The notes under the pieces were generated by a model that worked only from the letters and a program-made list of their open reading frames with translations, was not told where the DNA came from and searched no databases. The translations under genes and the position numbers were made by a program. From Haliotis asinina (lineage: Eukaryota; Mollusca; Gastropoda; Lepetellida; Haliotidae), in the NCBI RefSeq assembly GCF_037392515.1, contig NC_090291.1:36479001-36543000 (forward strand): a stretch of 64,000 nucleotides of DNA, in the 5' to 3' direction. Below are positions 61,301 to 64,000 of this stretch, piece after piece; within the stretch, counting starts at the first letter, position 1, and each line of letters starts with the position of its first letter.

Positions 61301-61685
61301 AAGTTTATATGTTAAGATATGTAAAAGAATTGGTTTCCTGATAAAAAGCTTTTTTCGATTTGGTTTTGAGACGATCCCTCCTAACTGTTTCTTCATATTT
61401 GTTCTTATTTGTACGTCAGTTATCGTTTATAATGACGCTAAGTCTAATTTCAAAATTTCTCGCGATCGCACAGTACTGTAGAAACACACATTTGACAGAC
61501 CTGCCGATGGGTCTGGAGCACCCTAACACAACGGAACACGTGACTACGGACACACCATCATATACAGTTACAACACATATATCAGAAAGCCAAAGCTGTG
61601 AAAACTTACCTATGCCCTGACACAAGACAGACCCACAACAGAGCAACAACCATATAAAAAACATGTCCAAGATCCATGCACACAT
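45432..61685 (-). CDS. Transmembrane receptor with half-CTLD, WSC, CTLD and multi-tyrosine tail, ten exons, ~587 aa
   Basis: Ten minus-strand exons (61685-61610, 56802-56704, 54925-54731, 54499-54360, 53252-53126, 52557-52456, 51610-51437, 50803-50660, 47428-47353, 46062-45432) join with GT..AG throughout and matching phases (1,1,1,0,1,1,1,1,2). Layout: signal peptide 1-~23; Cys-containing segment 27-58; N-terminal half of a C-type lectin domain 63-122 (NWWEAQSRC, YYWIGA); WSC domain ~130-212 with six cysteines; a short link with four cysteines 214-246; CTLD 248-352 (FWIGL, DTWCLSVY, CSEKRPFIC); TM ~356-376; basic stop-transfer HKKLCFKKR; cytoplasmic tail to 587. No EPN/QPD or WND is present, so Ca2+-dependent sugar binding is unlikely. 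The tail has Y417AAI, Y460NVL, Y479NHL, Y530NVL and Y549DHV, plus Y495 and Y559. It is probably a surface recognition and signalling receptor; the ligand is unknown. Confidence 0.87.
46205..46262. mobile_element. Relic of the foldback element seen at 58596-58736
   Basis: GATACTAAACGACCATCCGT and AAAATGGTATTTCACGGAAG CCAGTTCAGTATTC match the outer arms of the 58.6 kb element. The centre is lost. Confidence 0.65.
46284..46316 (+). repeat. (TTTA)n microsatellite
   Basis: About eight TTTA units. Confidence 0.95.
47353..47428 (-). CDS. Receptor exon 9: transmembrane helix
   Basis: CA completes Ala353, then 24 codons (GVFTGLGVGCVLLLTVPIVV and CLLR) and AG before donor GTAATA. Acceptor is TTATCTACCTTCAG. 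The first 15 bases of this exon and its acceptor form part of the tandem repeat 47414-47881. Confidence 0.9.
47414..47881 (-). repeat. 52-bp tandem repeat of an exon-intron junction, nine copies
   Basis: Exact 52-bp period, copies starting at 47414, 47466, 47518, 47570, 47622, 47674, 47726, 47778 and 47830. On the minus strand each unit contains the acceptor TTATCTACCTTCAG and the first 15 exon bases CAGGAGTGTTCACTG. Units differ at only a few sites (TGCATG against TACGTG, ATACAC against ACACAC or ATATAC), so the expansion is recent. Confidence 0.97.
48590..48795 (-). mobile_element. SINE family B, diverged, in a receptor intron
   Basis: TATCACGCCGCACTCAGCAA to GAAGACCCATTCTAACTC. Confidence 0.75.
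49039..49258 (+). mobile_element. SINE family B, 3'-truncated
   Basis: ACTCGTGAAAGTCCCGGGCT to ACTATTTACAGACC. The tail core is absent. Confidence 0.85.
49259..50659. other. Receptor intron sequence, nothing recognised
   Basis: AT-rich, no coding-like frame. Part of the ~3.2 kb intron between the last CTLD exon and the TM exon. Confidence 0.45.
50660..50803 (-). CDS. Receptor exon 8: C-terminal half of the second CTLD
   Basis: Acceptor ACATATGTTTTAG-type, GT completes Gly305, then 47 codons with SSDTWCLSVYKQRGQG, LYWRPCSEKRPFICED, and one base before donor GTATGG. A longer open frame on the same strand is out of phase and is not the coding one. Confidence 0.9.
51437..51610 (-). CDS. Receptor exon 7: N-terminal half of the second CTLD
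   Basis: Acceptor CCATTTTCTAG; GT completes Ser247, then 57 codons (NCGSMKSWCAANKACHLVKL, NTTFWIGLYRYLERRWIN), donor GTGAGA. Confidence 0.9.
52456..52557 (-). CDS. Receptor exon 6: cysteine-bearing linker
   Basis: Acceptor ATATTGTCTGTAG, AA completes Glu213, 33 codons (NMTFYQEENTDCAYMRDTDC, SIHADTLNNCKTA), one base, donor GTAAGT. It joins WSC to the second CTLD and probably forms the first disulfide region of that CTLD. Confidence 0.85.
53126..53252 (-). CDS. Receptor exon 5: second half of the WSC domain
   Basis: Acceptor GTGAATACACAG, 42 codons in phase 0 (GTMCYCLGEGYQTTN, TCPGNLEERCGNIQGMSVYK), one base, donor GTACGA. The CYC, CPG, C-G and SVY elements are those of WSC domains. Confidence 0.88.
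53633..53765 (-). mobile_element. SINE family A, decayed
   Basis: GTCGCTTTTAGCAATATTCC, CACCAGAAATGGGCTTACCA and TGTGGGGAAGTG; the head is mostly lost. Confidence 0.6.
53868..54140 (+). repeat. Degenerate ~135-bp tandem repeat, two copies and a part
   Basis: Recurring CTTGTTAACG(T/C)(G/A)ATATCTCA, TGTACCCA(C/A)(C/T)GTC(T/G)TCAAAT and GGTCACC(A/G)CG(G)ACACTTT. Confidence 0.65.
54252..54310 (-). mobile_element. SINE family A tail fragment
   Basis: ATGAGTGAGTGAGTTTAGTT then TTACGCCGCTTTTAGCAATA TTCCAGCAATATCAC. It sits 50 bp downstream of a receptor exon. Confidence 0.8.
54360..54499 (-). CDS. Receptor exon 4: first half of the WSC domain
   Basis: Acceptor ACCAAATACAG chosen over a later CGCAG because only it gives two leading bases (completing Val124) and an open frame. 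46 codons follow (DRSPLFTYAGFLPV, NSVWKCHLHCSPSNSVGMK), donor GTGAGT. The first cysteine of the usual YxGCY is a Phe here. Confidence 0.87.
54731..54925 (-). CDS. Receptor exon 3: N-terminal half of a CTLD
   Basis: Acceptor GGCTTTCTAG, AA completes Glu59, 64 codons (VHIVNEPGNWWEAQSRCKDN, TESYYWIGAMSYRAWQWT), one base, donor GTACAG. The usual second half of the CTLD (W-x-C...C) does not follow; the frame passes into WSC. Confidence 0.88.
55193..55592 (-). pseudogene. Tc1-type element, transposase C-terminus and one end
   Basis: On the minus strand: RIEHLWDELDRRVRQRDPQP, followed by LALFVALREEYQLIPWHFIR and a stop. This is the C-terminal part of a Tc1-type transposase including the catalytic Glu. 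After ~280 bp it reaches an element end, TTTTTGTTTGAGCAGTATAT (to 55193). The other half is missing. It lies inside a receptor intron, in the same orientation. Confidence 0.8.
55785..56078 (+). pseudogene. Possible retroelement C-terminal relic
   Basis: The plus frame reads HPKHTVVRLPILLGALGLVA, a stop, then TALLTLWVMQKAV. It recalls the IVPIVIGALG...LQKTVLLG end of some LINE/RTE polyproteins. Similarity is weak, and the minus strand is also open here. Confidence 0.3.
56704..56802 (-). CDS. Receptor exon 2: short Cys-rich segment
   Basis: CA completes Ala26, 32 codons (VLNYCQNNQCSGIARTSGHT, FSVLCSMFPFSP), one base, donor GTAAGT. Acceptor GCAGGCTGTAG was chosen because only it gives phase agreement with the signal-peptide exon; the exon could extend further upstream if another exon exists. 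The CxxNxC-SG pattern is reminiscent of PAN/apple segments but too short to assign. Confidence 0.75.
56888..57398. mobile_element. MITE with ~95-bp inverted repeats, nested in a SINE
   Basis: The left arm (TATCCTCGATATCTCCAGGG to ATTACCTCCCTTTG, 56889-56985) and the right arm (57303-57397) are reverse complements at >93% identity. Internal ~315 bp without coding. The flanking 8-bp GGTGACCC at 56880-56887 and 57399-57406 is read as the target-site duplication; 8 bp fits hAT- or P-type insertion. Confidence 0.88.
57401..57668 (+). mobile_element. SINE family B, split from its first bases by the MITE
   Basis: Starts GACCCGTGAAGG next to the MITE and ends AACTCACTCACTCATT. The SINE's own duplication CCTGGTCATGGT lies at 56871-56882 (left of the MITE) and 57669-57680, so the MITE landed in the first few bases of an existing SINE. 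Confidence 0.9.
57690..58590. other. Receptor intron 1, nothing recognised
   Basis: No coding frame or repeat that I can identify. Confidence 0.45.
58596..58736. mobile_element. Foldback element, ~65-bp palindromic arms
   Basis: Left arm GATACTAAACGACCTTCCGT...ACCATTTTTATTAAACG, loop GAGCGAAAGC near 58662-58671, right arm ending AATGGTATTTCACGGAAGCG and AGTTTAGTATTC. The arms are imperfect but pair over their full length, with a second inner pair GGTATCAAAC/GTTTGATACT. Confidence 0.75.
58740..59720. other. Receptor intron 1, nothing recognised
   Basis: 58880-58930 has a short inverted motif around AGCGGTATTACACTAGTGTA. Otherwise plain AT-rich sequence. Confidence 0.45.
59721..59875 (+). mobile_element. 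SINE family B, 3'-truncated
   Basis: ACCCGTGAAGGTCCCGCGGT to CAGTTGCGCAGATCG, then unrelated sequence. Confidence 0.87.
59905..59941 (+). repeat. 13-bp tandem triplication
   Basis: GGTTAACGAAAT three times in a row with one-base variation. Confidence 0.85.
60349..60675 (+). pseudogene. LINE polyprotein C-terminal (Cys/His) relic
   Basis: The frame contains RGALAWLRSGSDKLRIETDR, then NNKSCIICKLPYEEDEIYRI and CTPLYN. This is the C-terminal zinc-knuckle-like block of CR1/Jockey-type LINEs (usual LxxLRxGxHxLxIExGR...CxxC...EDExHFLxxCPxY). The HFL and CP are altered. It probably belongs to the same LINE type as the relics at 37.3 and 42.4 kb. Confidence 0.72.
61005..61115 (+). mobile_element. 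SINE family B, old and partial
   Basis: GTTAGAACCGGTCATCAGCA, GGCACACGTCATCGTAACCC and AGACCGATGCTCATCATG follow the family order with large gaps. Confidence 0.5.
61610..61685 (-). CDS. Receptor exon 1: signal peptide
   Basis: ATG at 61685-61683, 25 codons (MCAWILDMFFIWLLLCCGSV, LCQGI), one base, donor GTAAGT. It has a typical hydrophobic core with likely cleavage after the small residues near 19-23. An in-frame ATG 36 bases upstream (61721) would lengthen the N-region by 12 residues. That the exon belongs to this receptor rests on strand, phase 1 and absence of other candidates over 5 kb. Confidence 0.75.
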
Positions 61686-61760
61686 GACTGTCGCCGACAG
61701 GGAAGTGTAATTCACATGCATAAGGACAGTAACAAAGCCGAGCACTTCTCATCAACTGTG

Positions 61761-61766
61761 TTTATA
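61761..61766 (-). promoter_or_regulatory. Possible TATA box of the receptor gene
   Basis: Minus-strand GGATATAAACAC, about 75 bases before the chosen ATG and 40 before the upstream in-frame ATG. Position is plausible but TATA-like words are common in this AT-rich DNA. Confidence 0.35.
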
Positions 61767-62339
61767 TCCGCATTGTAAACCAAAAGTCACTGTGTTCTGT
61801 AATCTGACTGGCTGAAAAACATGATCAAATGGTATTGGATTCCAGGAAACTGCGAGACTATTCACTGCGTATTGACACGTAGAAACACCGCACACAATTG
61901 AATGTATCGGGAAAAGATGTTGATAACCCACAAATTGCTACTTTCGAGATAATTGCTTTTGAAAGTTTAGTCATTCATGAAAACCATTAGTGTCACTTTT
62001 GAAATATACTAAAAATATGTTGTATTTATTTACATTTCTGACAGTGTGCAAAAATGACGCAATATGATTCGTTTGCAGGTAATTGTGTTTTTATGTGCTC
62101 GAAGATACCATCTGTAAGCATTTTGTGTTGGTTATCAGTTTCATGCCAAAATGAGCTTGTCATACTCTTGCTCAAGGATCGATATTTGTACTTGTGTTAA
62201 CCCACATCAGATACACACTAACAGGTAAATTCATGGCTGTGACATTTTTAAGGATATATATATATACTAATGGAAGATTAACGGTTGTCACAGTTATACC
62301 GGAATATATTAGATTTGACCCAAAGCATCGTGACGCCCT

Positions 62340-62500
62340 TGAAGAAAATTTGTAGTGTAAAAAAACTGGTTCACAAATTTAGTATCGTGTGTGTCTTTAT
62401 TGTTGTCGCTGATGCAGACTTGACAGCAATGATGTATAGACGACCCTAAGCGAATGAAGAAAGCTTGGAGAATGTTGTTCCACGCCTGATCCCACAGGGG
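62340..62500 (-). other. Possible terminal exon of an upstream minus-strand gene
   Basis: A good acceptor, TGTTTTATTTTCAG, near 62510 is followed by an open frame (QYKPLWDQAWNNILQAFF) and by AATAAA at about 62396 on the minus strand. No homology is recognised and no partner exon is found before the window ends. Confidence 0.2.
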
Positions 62501-62847
62501 CTTGTATTGCTGAAAATAAAACATCCTGGATCCAACAAGCTTACACTGATAGCCATATACATATAAAGAAGGAAATCGCCTCTCGGGGAAGAAAACACCC
62601 GATCGGCCAAAAAACATATCCTTTCCGTAATCGCTAGATATTTCGCGTTCGTTCTACAACCTCTCAAATGAAATTGGGTATTCCTTTACCTGCAATACAC
62701 GACTTTATTGTGAAATTAGCGGTATCGAGTGATCGAGTCCATCATGTTTGTCCTTCACCCTCCATGGGCTTGCACCAACGACGAGCTGCTCTCTGATTGG
62801 TCAAAAATAACACACCAGTATTATTTTAATTTCGTGGCGTGATATAT

Positions 62848-62905
62848 CCATTCGTAACTACTCGGGTCATTCCGGTTACGGAAAGAGGCGAGTAGTTACG
62901 AATGG
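62848..62905. repeat. Short perfect palindrome
   Basis: CCATTCGTAACTACTCG (62848-62864) and CGAGTAGTTACGAATGG (62889-62905) are exact reverse complements with a 24-base loop. Flanking GATATATC continues the pairing. The loop words GGTTACGGAAAG and GGCGAGT recur at 43926-43945. Confidence 0.85.
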
Positions 62906-63254
62906 TGATATATCGTGTTACATGTTTGTTTAGGGTGAATTAGTTTTTGTAACAAAATATTAATAAAAAAGACTGAGATCACTTGCAAATGGATGTGAGT
63001 ATAGAGTGACATCCCTCAAATTGTGGCATTGTATTTGTTTCAGAACAGTGTGGGTTGTTACTATTTTACCCAGACCCCTTCATTGTTTTGTTGTGTCATC
63101 AACAGTTTCGCGACAAAAGTTCGTTGAGAGTGATGTCCCTTTGCAAAACCACGTGATCGCGGGCAAACTGTCAAAACAAACGGCTGTCAAATTTTGTAAC
63201 GTGTTTGATGGTGCACTGACCACTATCTGACGTGTACACCGAGAGAAGTAGAAG

Positions 63255-63470
63255 ATGCCTTACGACCACTGTTGCTATGGCTTGTGCAAGTCTGATAACA
63301 AATACAAGGATCGCCATGATATGGGAAAACGTATTTTTTAATTCCTTTTCCGAAGCCGAAAAGGCAACTGTAGAAATGTTTGAGGTGGACGAGGGCCTGT
63401 GGTCGAGAGGGATTTGATGTGAAAAGCATCACGAGGGACACCTACATTTGTTCCAAACACTTAAGCTTTA
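63255..63470 (+). pseudogene. THAP-type zinc finger relic
   Basis: MPYDHCCYGLCKSDNKYKDR opens the frame, a stop follows KRIFF, and in shifted frames FSEAEKAT... and SITRDTYICSKHF complete the C..C...C-x2-H pattern of a THAP domain. THAP domains are DNA-binding and common in transposases. The sequence after it (63470-63625) is shared with 17620-17800, which marks it as a dispersed element. Confidence 0.65.
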
Positions 63471-63629
63471 AGCGCAACTCGTGGTACATCAGTTAGCTCT
63501 TCGCCTCCATTATGCCTGCCAGCTTCCGGTTCAAAGCAGTGAAGGAACAGGTTATTATTCCGTATGGAATACATAAAGAGTTACCTCCCATGCTTCATAC
63601 GTCCGCTACGCCAGAAGTGTGTTTATTGT

Positions 63630-64000
63630 AGAATAAATGTTGCAAAAGATCTAACAATAACGCCGACACTTAAGACAAATACAATTGTGGCAGAATCATA
63701 TATAGTTACTGCGGTAAATAGAATAAACATGTGAATCTTTTAAAGTATTGTGTCATGATATTATTTTGATGAGATATACTATCTCATTAAATAGCCTAAA
63801 CCTACCTAAATTTATCGGTTATTTTATCTTCAACATTTTATATCCAAACCCTAGCTCTCTAAACACCAATCTTGTTTCAATGTAATCTATTTCAGTCATA
63901 CTGTTTTGCACTGCATGCTTTTCTCCTGCCAATCCGTCTTCAAACATGTCCTTTGCTCAGGCTAGTGCGTAAGTTCTCTTGTTCTTTGTTCACCCAAGCG
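63630..64000. other. Window end, nothing recognised
   Basis: AT-rich sequence without a coding-like frame. Confidence 0.45.

Overview
The window is animal genomic DNA, almost certainly from a gastropod mollusc, most likely an abalone (Haliotis). Host genes are split into short exons with GT..AG introns and consistent phases. About 30 copies of two SINE families lie between them. The family whose tail reads ACGCCGCACTCAGCAATATT and GTGAGTGAGTTTAG is one I associate with Haliotis sequences; that assignment is from memory, not from a search.

Host genes. (1) 352-3521, plus strand: the last three exons of an SLC6-type Na+/Cl- coupled transporter, with a Tc1-type transposon inside one intron. (2) 29720 to 10730, minus strand: a complete four-exon gene, assembled here by phase-matching, for a 253-residue proline-rich protein with one C-terminal membrane segment. 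I do not recognise the family. (3) 61685 to 45432, minus strand: a complete ten-exon gene, also assembled by phase-matching, for a receptor of about 587 residues. It has a signal peptide, half a C-type lectin domain, a WSC domain, a second C-type lectin domain, one transmembrane helix and a 210-residue cytoplasmic tail with repeated YxxL/V motifs. The splice acceptor of its transmembrane exon lies inside a nine-copy, 52-bp tandem repeat, so the acceptor itself has been multiplied.

Repeats, left to right. A 53-bp minisatellite (4.1-4.8 kb); a TIR-bounded element carrying a FLYWCH zinc finger (7.2-8.4 kb); inverted copies of a dispersed repeat (17.3-18.2 kb); large minisatellite arrays at 27.2-28.9, 30.1-30.7 and 31.7-33.5 kb on both sides of the first exon of gene 2; a broken Penelope-like element interrupted by a SINE (34.8-36 kb); LINE relics (37.3, 42.4 and 60.4 kb); a large inverted repeat (43.1-45.3 kb); and a MITE nested in a SINE (56.9-57.7 kb) with target-site duplications visible for both insertions. 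Tc1-type relics lie at 33.6 and 55.2 kb, and a THAP-domain relic at 63.3 kb.

No rRNA, operon, CRISPR array or bacterial feature was seen. The three host genes do not obviously act together. Most long open frames in the window are products of tandem repeats whose period is a multiple of three, or antisense shadows.
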